Source: Methylococcus sp.
Lineage (GTDB): Bacteria > Pseudomonadota > Gammaproteobacteria > Methylococcales > Methylococcaceae
Direction of reading: 5' to 3'
Length of the DNA: 33,578 nucleotides
Assembly (NCBI GenBank): GCA_007280285.1
Contig: QYQA01000066.1
Location: 1-33,578 of the forward strand
Both the position numbers and the translations under genes were made by a program. Under the pieces are notes generated by a model. The model made no database searches. It saw nothing but the letters and a program-made list of their open reading frames with translations, and was not told the origin of the DNA. Positions within the stretch are counted from its first letter, which is position 1. Every line of letters starts with the position of its first letter. Below are positions 1 to 9,155 of this stretch, in pieces.

Positions 1-80
1 CATTGGGCTTCATTGCCGAATTGTTGATGAAACTCGAAAAGCTACATGCCTTTTTGGAACTGTACGGTGTTGATAGCCAT
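1..80 (-). pseudogene. 5' end of an IS1595-type transposase with an in-frame stop (remnant, truncated by window edge)
   Basis: Reverse strand from the ATG at 80..78 reads MAINTVQFQKGM*LFEFHQQFGNEAQ, resembling the conserved IS1595 transposase N-terminus (xVQFQKGxSLxEFxxxFGxExQC). A TAG stop sits where Ser is expected. Confidence 0.6.
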
Positions 81-122
81 GGGTGATCTCCTCTTCTTCA
101 GGTGCGATCATCATGGAGCCCC

Positions 123-145
123 TCAGGCTCACATGGTGAGCCTGA
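123..145. repeat. Perfect 10-bp inverted repeat TCAGGCTCAC-ATG-GTGAGCCTGA
   Basis: Direct reading; 10-bp perfect stem, 3-nt loop. Confidence 0.75.
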
Positions 146-654
146 AGGCCATTCCTGAGACTTCTTACTAATCAGGAAAAATTATGTCATACCGGTATCG
201 AATTTAGATAGGGGGTTCAAGAGGCATGTTGGATATTTTTTTTGGGGCCCTCAACGATCATGTGGGGCACCCCGCGTATCGATTTGAGCCATCAGGCCGT
301 AACGATATGTTCACAGCCGATACACTTCATGCAGCCCACTTAGCCAGACTCGGATTTTTTTAATGTTCAAAAGCCTAAGCGGGGCTCCTTGGAGTGACGG
401 GAGTCTTGAGGTTCAAGTCGTTGCGTCGGGATGTGTCTGCGACTGGCAAAGATACTGATAGAAAACCCTATTCTTCAAAGAGAGAACCCGCCATAGGTCA
501 GGTCGGTGCCTCAGAGTCTGTGTCCCTTTGAAGGGATCGTCCTTCGTCCGGATTCGAATTCAAGGTGATAGAGGAGAGGTTAGTCTAGAGAGGGGTTCCC
601 GGGTTGGGCGGGGTGCAGGGTCGCTTGATCTACTGATTTTTCGGTGACACAACT

Positions 655-679
655 AGGCTCAGCCCAATAGGCTGAGCCT
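655..679. repeat. Perfect 10-bp inverted repeat AGGCTCAGCC-CAATA-GGCTGAGCCT
   Basis: Direct reading; shares the AGGCTCA/TGAGCCT core with the hairpin at 123-145. Confidence 0.75.
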
Positions 680-740
680 GCCACCGGAAGGGTTATCTCA
701 AGCGTAATAATCTTACGCGTGTGCATGGGTCATGGGCAGG

Positions 741-762
741 AACAATCACCTAAGTGATTGTT
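741..762. repeat. Perfect 9-bp hairpin AACAATCAC-CTAA-GTGATTGTT just 3' of the tRNA-Ser gene; possible terminator or processing structure
   Basis: Direct reading; no clear T-tract, so terminator function is uncertain. Confidence 0.5.
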
Positions 763-775
763 CTATATTGGTATA

Positions 776-863
<88 letters not shown>

Positions 864-1121
864 TGAAATCATGACGCACTCGCCGTGACGTTCGTCAAGC
901 CAAGTGATCAAAAAAAGAAATTATAAACCAACATCCATGTGATTGCTAGGTTTCTGGCCTCGAGAAGAGGGCTACCCGTTAGGATAAGTCTCACCATAGC
1001 TCTTGTGAGCCTTGCAATTGTTTGAAATAATGCATCAATCCGGGACGGATGGGCGGATTTTCCAAGACCAGCAAATCCGGATAATTAACACCTTGTCTGT
1101 TAGAAGAATATGGGAAGCACC

Positions 1122-1469
1122 ATGAAGAATTTAATGCCTATGAAGGGTCTCCTCTTGATTGCTGGTCTGATTATGGCTGGTGTATCGATGGCTGGCGAAC
1201 CCAGTGCAGATGTTGGCGAAAAGATTTACACCCGCGCCTTTGGACGTGGTTGCGGCACGTGCCATGATGTTCAGCCGAACCCGAATCTGTTTGAAAGTGT
1301 TAATAAGTTGAGCAAGGAAGAGCTCACTAAGGTTCTTGTCGAAGGTCGTAATGCAATGCCTAAGGCTATGGATCAGATCATGAACTTAGGCCCAGTGAAG
1401 AGCGCTGGGCTGACCCAGGATCAGGCGGTAGACTCACTGATTGCTTACCTTAAGGCTGGTAAGAAGTAA
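1122..1469 (+). CDS. Class I c-type cytochrome, periplasmic, small
   Basis: Signal peptide plus CGTCH heme motif. Start at 1122 preferred over 1110 because GGAAG lies upstream of it. Confidence 0.88.
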   Translation: MKNLMPMKGLLLIAGLIMAGVSMAGEPSADVGEKIYTRAFGRGCGTCHDVQPNPNLFESVNKLSKEELTKVLVEGRNAMPKAMDQIMNLGPVKSAGLTQDQAVDSLIAYLKAGKK

Positions 1470-1490
1470 TTCTGTCAAACGATCGCGTTG

Positions 1491-1516
1491 AAACGCCGGG
1501 TATATCCCGGCGTTTT
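1491..1516 (+). terminator. Rho-independent terminator downstream of cytochrome c
   Basis: AAACGCCGGG-TATAT-CCCGGCGTTTT, perfect 10-bp stem followed by a short T run. Confidence 0.85.
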
Positions 1517-1657
1517 GCTTTCTATGTCAGGTGTACCCGCTTCGCAGCTGGCCAACCCTAGATTTGGCCAAAGGTGCACCTTATGCCCCCAATCATCACG
1601 CCCGATTCAAGTGCCCTTAAAGCCTTGAGGTGTGATCATCGACGAGGGGCTTTCCTC

Positions 1658-3151
1658 ATGAAAGGGCAACGTGCTGTCATCGTGGCTTTAGTCCTACTCA
1701 CGGGGTGTGCGTCATCGCCGCAAGCCCTTCGGTATACCGTGGGGTCTCAAAAGCCTACGAGCTACACCACCATTCCAAGGCTCTATAGTCAGGGATTCTC
1801 CTCCACGAATGGTGAGGCGGACGATCAAATGGCTCGCCTTCAGCTGGCACTCCTTGATCCACCGAGTACCCTCGAATTGGTTGATCGCGCGGTTTCACAT
1901 CACAAAAGGGACCTTGAAGAACAGGAAGCCGCACGCTTTTTCACTCCTGATAAAAAGGGAAAAAAACGACATCAGTCATCTCTCCGCGATCGCCAGCTGG
2001 CAGGACGTTCGCGGGATCCCTCGTTAGGAGGCAAAGCCACGGGCGAGGCACTGGGCCTTCCTTGCCTTGATGCCTCCAAAGAGGGCGCTCATCATGGATC
2101 AAAGAGTATTCTTGAACGCAACGGCTGTAATGCCTTTGTTTATGGCGGGCCTCGGAATAACGCAATAAAACCGGGCAGTTCCCATCATCAAGATGCGTGG
2201 GCCGAGGTTCGCGATGGCTTAATCCTTCAACGGGTCCAGCATGAACGTCTTTCAGCGCACCTCAATTACCTTCGTCAAAAACCAGATACCGTCGACTATT
2301 TAATGGCGCGGGCAGAGCCCTATCTCCATTATCTGGTGGGTGAATTAAAACAACAGGGATTACCTACGGACCTCATTTTAGTGCCTATGGTAGAAAGCGC
2401 CTTTCAGACGACGGCGATGTCGCCCAAAGCAGCCGCTGGTCTTTGGCAATTCATGGCGAGTACCGGTCAACAATATGGTCTTCATCAGGCCCAAGGATAT
2501 GATGGACGCTATGACACGCATCTAGCAACACAAGCAGCCCTTCGTTATCTTCGCTACCTTAATCGCCTCTTCAATGGCGATTGGCTCCTCACTTTAGCGG
2601 CTTATAACGCCGGTGAAGGGCAGGTACAAAGAGCCGTTCAGGCTAATCGACAGGCGGGTGGAGGCGGCTCCTTTTGGGAGTTGAGTCTTCCACTCGAGAC
2701 TCAAAATTACGTCGTCAAAATCTTGGTGTTGTCGAAGGTGGTTTCAGATCCTTCAGGCCATGGTTTTAGACCCAGAGTCGCGCCGCCTCATCTTGCATTG
2801 GCTCGGGTTGAAACTCGGCCTGAAGTCCATGTCTCTGATTTTATAGCGACAGCCGGTCTTGCCCCTGCGGAGTTCTATAAGTTGAATCCGGCCTTTAGAC
2901 CCGATGTGAAGCCACCCCAAGAAGCGCATAATTTCCTCATCCCGCTTGAAAAAGCCGAAATCCTGATGGCGGCCAATATGCCTTGGGCGAAGGTTTATGC
3001 CCCTCGACGGGTCGTGGTTCAACCGGGTGACACCTTGGCAAACCTTGCTAAACGCCATGGAGTTTCAGAATTTAAGCTCTCAGAGTGGAATGGTCTAAGC
3101 CCGAAGAGTAAGCTTAAACCGGGTCAGGAAATTTTAGTACAAGGGGTTTGA
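1658..3151 (+). CDS. MltD-like membrane-bound lytic murein transglycosylase, lipoprotein, SLT domain with a C-terminal LysM
   Basis: From 1658: MKGQRAVIVALVLLTGC (lipobox LTGC); SLT motif ESAFQTTAMSPKAAAGLWQFMASTGQQYGL; AYNAGEGQVQRA; C-terminal LysM-like VVVQPGDTLANLAKRHGVSEFKLSEWNGL. ORF track start at 1574 is probably too early. Confidence 0.88.
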   Translation: MKGQRAVIVALVLLTGCASSPQALRYTVGSQKPTSYTTIPRLYSQGFSSTNGEADDQMARLQLALLDPPSTLELVDRAVSHHKRDLEEQEAARFFTPDKKGKKRHQSSLRDRQLAGRSRDPSLGGKATGEALGLPCLDASKEGAHHGSKSILERNGCNAFVYGGPRNNAIKPGSSHHQDAWAEVRDGLILQRVQHERLSAHLNYLRQKPDTVDYLMARAEPYLHYLVGELKQQGLPTDLILVPMVESAFQTTAMSPKAAAGLWQFMASTGQQYGLHQAQGYDGRYDTHLATQAALRYLRYLNRLFNGDWLLTLAAYNAGEGQVQRAVQANRQAGGGGSFWELSLPLETQNYVVKILVLSKVVSDPSGHGFRPRVAPPHLALARVETRPEVHVSDFIATAGLAPAEFYKLNPAFRPDVKPPQEAHNFLIPLEKAEILMAANMPWAKVYAPRRVVVQPGDTLANLAKRHGVSEFKLSEWNGLSPKSKLKPGQEILVQGV

Positions 3152-3205
3152 CGTGCGCGAAGGGTTGCCGCTTATTTCTTTAACATTTAGAGATTAATTT
3201 TTCAC

Positions 3206-3679
3206 ATGAACCGCTCACACTTTATCGGGAGCTTCCTTTTGGGACTTCTTCTATCGCTCAGCACCTGTTCTGAAGCGGATGAGATTGGCTCCGTCAACTA
3301 CCGTTTTAAATGGCTTGGTCCGAGTGACAAGATTGTCGTCGAGGCGTTTGACGACCCCCAGGTCAACGGCATCACTTGCTATATTTCAAGGGCAGAAACA
3401 GGGGGGATTAAGAGCATGGTCGGTTTGGCTGAAAATGCAGCTAAAGCCTCTCTTTCCTGCCGTCAGATTGGCGTCATCAATACGGGTGCCTTAAAGGATC
3501 TCAAGGACCAACAAGAGGTTTTCAGCGCCCGAGCGTCGGCGATTTTCAAGACCACACAAGTAGTCAGGTTTTATGATAAAAAACGCTCGGTTCTGGTGTA
3601 TTTGACCTATACCGATCGCATTGTCGATGGAAGCCCTGAAAACGCCATCAGTATCGTTCCTGTTAGAGTCCTAGATTAG
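3206..3679 (+). CDS. creA: CreA family protein
   Basis: EIGSVNYRFKWLGPSDKIVVEAFDDPQVNGITCYISRAETGG... matches the CreA pattern; N-terminal signal peptide. Confidence 0.85.
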   Translation: MNRSHFIGSFLLGLLLSLSTCSEADEIGSVNYRFKWLGPSDKIVVEAFDDPQVNGITCYISRAETGGIKSMVGLAENAAKASLSCRQIGVINTGALKDLKDQQEVFSARASAIFKTTQVVRFYDKKRSVLVYLTYTDRIVDGSPENAISIVPVRVLD

Positions 3680-4943
3680 GACTTTTGGGTCGTCCTCGAT
3701 AAAGCGGCTTTGAAAATAGCATGTGTACATCCCCCAAGGCTCTTTCTTCAAAGCCGCCCTCACAATATGCAAGGTAAAATTCCCAGAGTCGAATGAATGG
3801 CTCTGAATAGCCCATGGCACGGACTTCATCGAGTCGTTCTAAAAACCGCTCGCGCCACAGCCTTAAGGTGTTGGCATAATGACGACCCATGTCATCAAGT
3901 TGAATTAATTGCAGATCTGAAGTCCTGGTTTGAGCGTCCAGTAAGGGGCCGATGGCTGGAATGCAACTCCCTGGGAAGATATAACGCTTGATGAAGTCGA
4001 CGTCATCCCGCGCTCTAAGGTACTCCCGGTCATTGATGGTGATCGCCTGTAACAGCATGAGCCCATCAGGGTTCAACAGTTTGCTGCATTGATCAAAGAA
4101 GGTTCCAAAGTATTGATGGCCAACCGCCTCAATCATCTCAATGGACACGAGCTTATCGAAGGTCCCCTCAAGTTTTCTATAATCTTGCTTCAATAGTGTG
4201 ATTCGGTCTTCTAATCCAGATTCATGGATCCTATTTTTTGCCCACTCAAACTGATTCTCTGAAATAGTGGTGGTGGTCACGTGGCAGCCATAATGGGTGG
4301 CGGCATAAAGGGCAAATCCACCCCAGCCCGTCCCAATTTCAATCACCCGATCCTGAGGCTTAAGATCGAGCCGGTCGCAGATTCTTTTGAGCTTGGCTAG
4401 TGACGCCTCTTTCAGCGACAACGTTGGAGGTTCAAACAGCGCACAGGAATACATCATCGTTTCATCCAGAAACAGCTTAAAGAAGTCATTCCCAAGATCG
4501 TAGTGTGCAGCAATATTCCGTTGGCTTCCTTCTTCGCTATTGCGATTGAGGGTATGCACTAAGCGGCGGAATGGGGCTAGAGCATGAGTCCAGCCTCCAT
4601 CAATACCTTCTAACACCTGACGGTTCCGGATCATGATGCGGATCAGGTTCACCAGGTGATCAGAGGTCCAATGTCCAGCCATATAGCTCTCTGCAGCGCC
4701 GAGACTGCCACCAAAGGTGGTCGCGCCATAAAACCCTGGATGATGGACGGTCAACGTGGTCGTAGCCTCAAAGCTCTGATCACGAGCGCCGTAACGATGA
4801 GTAACACCATCTTTTAAGATGATTTCTCCAAATTGAATTTTTTCAAGCTGCTGCCGCAAAATGGGTGCGCCCCAATGATTGATAAGGCCTGGATGGCGCA
4901 CCTTTGAAAAACTGTCGTGATCAAGGGCAATCGTCGTTTTCAT
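3663..4943 (-). CDS. Cyclopropane-fatty-acyl-phospholipid synthase family methyltransferase
   Basis: HYDLGNDFFKLFLDETMMYSCALFE, IEIGTGWGGFALYAA, SIEMIEAVGHQYFGTFFDQCSKLL, KRYIFPGSCIP: typical Cfa motifs. Confidence 0.92.
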   Translation of the reverse strand: MKTTIALDHDSFSKVRHPGLINHWGAPILRQQLEKIQFGEIILKDGVTHRYGARDQSFEATTTLTVHHPGFYGATTFGGSLGAAESYMAGHWTSDHLVNLIRIMIRNRQVLEGIDGGWTHALAPFRRLVHTLNRNSEEGSQRNIAAHYDLGNDFFKLFLDETMMYSCALFEPPTLSLKEASLAKLKRICDRLDLKPQDRVIEIGTGWGGFALYAATHYGCHVTTTTISENQFEWAKNRIHESGLEDRITLLKQDYRKLEGTFDKLVSIEMIEAVGHQYFGTFFDQCSKLLNPDGLMLLQAITINDREYLRARDDVDFIKRYIFPGSCIPAIGPLLDAQTRTSDLQLIQLDDMGRHYANTLRLWRERFLERLDEVRAMGYSEPFIRLWEFYLAYCEGGFEERALGDVHMLFSKPLYRGRPKSPNLGL

Positions 4944-5710
4944 GGCGGATGTTGTTCAGAGGATGTTCCTGGATGCGGATGGACGGGAATCCCTTTTCGC
5001 TTTAGGTGAAAAGCTTCGAGATAAATACCGGAGATGACTTTGAGCGTCATGAAGGGATAGGTCAAAAGTATCTTTGCAAGGCTCTTAGAATCAATTTCTT
5101 CTCGTTTGAGCCGCAAGCTCGCATCAAATTGTTTGCTATTTTCTTGGTCGAGGCGCATGTGGACATGGAGATCAGCAGCGGGCTGTGAGAAGCGCCAGTC
5201 ATAATCCATGTCCATGGGAAAAAAAGGAGAGACATGGAAGTCCTTCTGAAAGCGATAGCGATGCATGCTGCCCATAGGTTCATCAAGATCACGGGACAAA
5301 ATATAAGGATGGCGCTCTTTCCAAGGGGTATTGGTGATTTCGGCGACAATCGTTTCTACCTTTGACCCACTCGGGTCATAACAGTAATAAAAACTGACCG
5401 GGTTGAAGATAAACCCAAAATACCGAAGCTGCGTGAGCAATGCAATGCGGCCAAGAGGCCGGTAGCCTGCGTGCTGTTCTACAAGATCCCGGATGGCAAG
5501 ATCGAGGGATATCTCAGGATCACCCAAGTAGTCCGAGCGCTTAAACCAGGCTAAATTTGGACGATGGAGAGACCACAGGGTCGAGGTGTTAAAAACAGCA
5601 TCAAGCTCCTCAAGATCAAGCAGCATCATGAAGAGATGGTAGTTAAAATCATGCGGATGCGGTTTAAACCGCCGATGTCGTATGCTGCCTCGGTAGATGC
5701 CGCTGTGCAT
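4940..5710 (-). CDS. DUF1365 domain-containing protein
   Basis: SGIYRGSIRHRRFKPHPHDFNYHLFMMLLDLEEL, LTQLRYFGFIFNPVSFYYCYD. Confidence 0.9.
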   Translation of the reverse strand: MHSGIYRGSIRHRRFKPHPHDFNYHLFMMLLDLEELDAVFNTSTLWSLHRPNLAWFKRSDYLGDPEISLDLAIRDLVEQHAGYRPLGRIALLTQLRYFGFIFNPVSFYYCYDPSGSKVETIVAEITNTPWKERHPYILSRDLDEPMGSMHRYRFQKDFHVSPFFPMDMDYDWRFSQPAADLHVHMRLDQENSKQFDASLRLKREEIDSKSLAKILLTYPFMTLKVISGIYLEAFHLKRKGIPVHPHPGTSSEQHPP

Positions 5711-5711
5711 A

Positions 5712-6956
5712 TTATGGGGTTAGCGCATTGATTTTTTCGACGACTCGGAGCCCACTCTTAACGCCATCCTCATGAAAACCATAACCCCAGTAGGCGCCCG
5801 CATAGAACGTTCTTTGGAAGCTGATATCGTCATGACGCCGCTGCGCATCAATGCCGGCCGGGGTAAACACCGGATGGTGATAGGTTAAACGCTTGATGAT
5901 TTTCTGAGGGTCGATGTGCGCGGTATGGTTCAAGCTCACACAAAAGGTCTCTTCGGCATCAAGCCGCTGCAGAATGTTCATGTTGTAAGTCACCGCCACC
6001 CGTTCCGAGGCTTCCATGGGGATGTGGTAATTCCAAGCAGCCCAAGCTTTTTTTGACTTGGGTAAGACACGGGTATCGGTATGGAGGATCACCTCATTCT
6101 CTTGATAGGGAATGGCGCCTAATAGTTCGCGCTCCAAAGGCGTTGGATCACTCAACATGGCCAATGCCTGGTCGCTATGGCAGGCGATGACCACGCAGTC
6201 AAAAGGCTCAGCTGCCGCCATGGCAGTGGTGATAAGGACCTTATTTTCCTCGCGACGGATCGATTCAACAGGGGTATCGAGCCTGATGGCTTCGTTAAAG
6301 TGTTCGATCAATGGTGTCACGTAGTTCTTTGATCCCCCTTGAATGACCCGCCAGGTTGGCCTTTCACTGACGCTCAACATCCCGTGATTTAAAAAAAATT
6401 GGATGAAGTTTTTCGCAGGAAAATCGAGCATCCCGCCAGGGGCTTGTGACCATATGGCAGAACCCATTGGGAGGATATAGTGATCCCTAAAAGGCTGACT
6501 GTAGCCCTCACGGTCAAGGTAGCTTCCAAGGGTCAAACAGGTATTTCCTTCAAGAAGAAATTTAGGCGACTCCCGATTAAAGCGGAAGATGTCAAAGAGC
6601 ATCACGTAAAAACGCGGCGACACCAGGTTACGGCGTTGAGTGAAGAGCGCGTCAAGACTGGTGCCATTGTATTCAAGCCCGGTCCTCTCGCAGCGGACAC
6701 TGAAGCTCATGGTGCTTTCAATGGAGGCGACCTTCAGCTCCTCCATGAGCGCAATGAAATTCGGATAGGTCCAATCATTGAAAACGATGAAGCCAGTATC
6801 GATGGCGTATTCACCACTTGGTGAGGTCACCTGATGCGTGTGGGTGTGTCCACCTACATGATCACCGGCTTCAAAAACAGTGATCTCATGGTGAGGCGCC
6901 AGGCGATAGGCCGCGACCAATCCTGAAATACCCGAACCGATGATAGCGATCTTCAT
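5712..6956 (-). CDS. NAD/FAD-binding oxidoreductase (amine-oxidase-like)
   Basis: MKIAIIGSGISGLVAAYRLAPHHEITVFEAGDHVGGHTHT (dinucleotide-binding fold); C-terminal TFYAGAYWGYGFHEDGVKSGL. Confidence 0.92.
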   Translation of the reverse strand: MKIAIIGSGISGLVAAYRLAPHHEITVFEAGDHVGGHTHTHQVTSPSGEYAIDTGFIVFNDWTYPNFIALMEELKVASIESTMSFSVRCERTGLEYNGTSLDALFTQRRNLVSPRFYVMLFDIFRFNRESPKFLLEGNTCLTLGSYLDREGYSQPFRDHYILPMGSAIWSQAPGGMLDFPAKNFIQFFLNHGMLSVSERPTWRVIQGGSKNYVTPLIEHFNEAIRLDTPVESIRREENKVLITTAMAAAEPFDCVVIACHSDQALAMLSDPTPLERELLGAIPYQENEVILHTDTRVLPKSKKAWAAWNYHIPMEASERVAVTYNMNILQRLDAEETFCVSLNHTAHIDPQKIIKRLTYHHPVFTPAGIDAQRRHDDISFQRTFYAGAYWGYGFHEDGVKSGLRVVEKINALTP

Positions 6957-7942
6957 GGTTCGATGCTGCTGTGGTCTTCGGGGTTTTCAATGGAGGTTCG
7001 ACGACGCTCACGAAGGCCTTCAGGCAGTCCCTTTAACTCCCAGACGAGGCCCAATGTTTCCATCAATTTAAGAAGGTAATAGGTCGGGTCGACTTCCCAC
7101 CAGAAAAACCCCTGACGCGCAGCGGCAGGGTAGTGATGGTGGTTGTTGTGCCACCCTTCACCGAGCGTAAAGAAGGCAAGGACCGCATTATTTCGGCTAG
7201 CATCACGCGTTGAATAACGCCTTTGACCCCAGACATGGGCTAAAGAATTGACCGTAAAAGTGGCATGGTAAAGCGCCAAAGTTGAAATCACGAATCCCCA
7301 GACGAGCATTTGTGGGCCATTCGTTCCTAAGTCGGGTCGGCCTATGGAGAGCCAGACGCCAAGTCCATAAAGACTCACGGCGAGGAGGGCAGGAACGACC
7401 GTGTCAAAGCGGTCAAGAAATCGAAGTTCTGGATACCGCAACCAGTCCTTGACGAGCTCACTGCGGGCATTGAAGTTGATTCTGCAGAGAAACCACCCGA
7501 CATGACTCCAGAAAAATCCATGCTGTACCGGTGAATGTGCATCGTCGATCTCATCGGCATGGACGTGATGATGACGATGATGAGAGGACCACCAGATCGG
7601 GCCGCGCTGCACCGCGGAAGCACCGACCATCGCGAAAAAAAACTGGACGAGCCGTGAAGTTCTAAAGGCTTTGTGGGAGAAATAACGATGATAAAAACCA
7701 GTGATAGCGAACATGCGGAGGGCATAGAGCCCGATGGCGATGAGCACGGCAACGGGGCTTGTGCCCACCCAGAATACAGCCACGGCAGCCACATGCATTA
7801 AAATAAAGGGGACGCTGCGAGGCCAATCGATCTGGCGGTTATGCTCATCGTTCAGAGGTTCCGTCGATTCATTATCGAACCAGCGACTGATAGCGATCAA
7901 CAGGCGCCGGGTCGATGAGGGCGATTTAAGAGTCTGCGTCAT
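6953..7942 (-). CDS. Membrane fatty acid desaturase (acyl-CoA delta-9 desaturase-like)
   Basis: Histidine boxes HRYFSH, HHRHH and HNNHHH, with several hydrophobic segments. Confidence 0.92.
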   Translation of the reverse strand: MTQTLKSPSSTRRLLIAISRWFDNESTEPLNDEHNRQIDWPRSVPFILMHVAAVAVFWVGTSPVAVLIAIGLYALRMFAITGFYHRYFSHKAFRTSRLVQFFFAMVGASAVQRGPIWWSSHHRHHHVHADEIDDAHSPVQHGFFWSHVGWFLCRINFNARSELVKDWLRYPELRFLDRFDTVVPALLAVSLYGLGVWLSIGRPDLGTNGPQMLVWGFVISTLALYHATFTVNSLAHVWGQRRYSTRDASRNNAVLAFFTLGEGWHNNHHHYPAAARQGFFWWEVDPTYYLLKLMETLGLVWELKGLPEGLRERRRTSIENPEDHSSIEP

Positions 7943-8490
7943 CGCTCCTGTCCTTTAGTCTGTGGCCACACTTGGGGCACTTTTTGGAGTACCTGGATGT
8001 CGTAACCTTCTTTTTGAAGACGTTGGGTCAGGCGTTGATAATGGTCCTCTGGAATCGTCGGTGTCCGCGCCATGATCCACACATAATCTCGGGCTTCACG
8101 GCCGATGATCGTTTCTTGGTAGTCCGGCGACAGATAGACAATCCGGTAATCCGATTTAAATGGCCACATAAACTGCATGCCCCAAATCGCATGATCCAAC
8201 GGATCCTCGACATATCCTTTTGGCTCATAGCGCTTGAGAGGCCCCGTGGGCTGATCTTGGTGAAAGGTGAAGGTCGTTAAGATGGCGCCATCTTTATCCA
8301 GTCGATAAGACTCCACAGCGTTGGTCGACCCCTTCTCAATCCATGTGGGTATATGAGCAATCACGTACCAATCCCCCATGAAACGGGGGATATCCACCTG
8401 CTTAGCAAGCCCCAGAGGCGGCTTGACAGGCGATGCGCAGGCTAAGAGTAAAGTCATCATCAAAAGAAGTGAGGCGCCTCTCGTTTTCAT
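7939..8490 (-). CDS. Lipocalin family lipoprotein (Blc-like)
   Basis: LLLACASP lipobox; MGDWYVIAHIPTWIEKGSTNAVESY; YVWIMARTPTIPEDHYQRL. Confidence 0.9.
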   Translation of the reverse strand: MKTRGASLLLMMTLLLACASPVKPPLGLAKQVDIPRFMGDWYVIAHIPTWIEKGSTNAVESYRLDKDGAILTTFTFHQDQPTGPLKRYEPKGYVEDPLDHAIWGMQFMWPFKSDYRIVYLSPDYQETIIGREARDYVWIMARTPTIPEDHYQRLTQRLQKEGYDIQVLQKVPQVWPQTKGQER

Positions 8491-9155
8491 GGGTTTTTGA
8501 GTCCTTCTAGGCGATATTTGAGGATATGGCCCCCCTCAAGTCGAGAATCAAGGGCGATCCAATCGCCGTTGTCGGCGTACCAGAGTTCCATATCGAATTG
8601 ACGGGTCTTTAGATGGTATCGATTGGCCGTCGTTTTATTTCCCTTCACTTCAACACGATCGCGTCCTTTTGGCGTGATTTCCACATCCACATACTCGCCA
8701 GTCTGCGGATTCAAAAGACGAGACTGCTTCAGCATGTCAGGGTTCCAGTAGGCAAAGGTCATGATGCACGAGGGCAGCATTTCTTGGACAAGTTCTCGTT
8801 TAAGAAGGAATCCAGTGCCGTTGGTTTTTCCTTCAACCACGGAGTCTGTCCCATTATCCTGAGTGGATGCCTTTAACGAGGTCAGGCAGTTGTCTTCCCA
8901 GGTCTCATTCGCTTGATGTTGATAGCGATAGGCATTGATCATCAGAAATTTGACACTAAAGGCAGCCTCACTATGGACACTCTTTTCCGCCTTTGAGCTC
9001 TCGACCCGAAAGACGTGCTGTCCAACAGGGTCTCCATCCAGAAAGACCGTAAAATCAAAGATCTGTTGCTGAGACGTTGAGGATGCTATCGCCGCGACCG
9101 ACCCTAAAAAGCAAAGACCCAGGGCTGCGATCAGCCGTGCCATGTTTTTTTTCAT
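8487..9155 (-). CDS. DUF6134-like periplasmic protein
   Basis: Signal peptide; FDFTVFLDGDPVGQHVFRV and WYADNGDWIALDSRLEGGHILKYRL; operon context. Confidence 0.65.
   Translation of the reverse strand: MKKNMARLIAALGLCFLGSVAAIASSTSQQQIFDFTVFLDGDPVGQHVFRVESSKAEKSVHSEAAFSVKFLMINAYRYQHQANETWEDNCLTSLKASTQDNGTDSVVEGKTNGTGFLLKRELVQEMLPSCIMTFAYWNPDMLKQSRLLNPQTGEYVDVEITPKGRDRVEVKGNKTTANRYHLKTRQFDMELWYADNGDWIALDSRLEGGHILKYRLEGLKNP

Noticed and set aside
535-570. GGATTCGAATTC resembling a tRNA T-arm
   Set aside because: Flanking bases do not form the T stem and no acceptor or anticodon arm could be found around it.
1574-1657. ORF-track N-terminal extension of the MltD-like protein
   Set aside because: The Met at 1658 is followed immediately by a lipoprotein signal peptide, so the extension is probably not translated.
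8613-8876. Small plus-strand ORFs inside the lipid operon (e.g. 87 aa at 8613)
   Set aside because: All are opposite supported minus-strand genes and show no motif.
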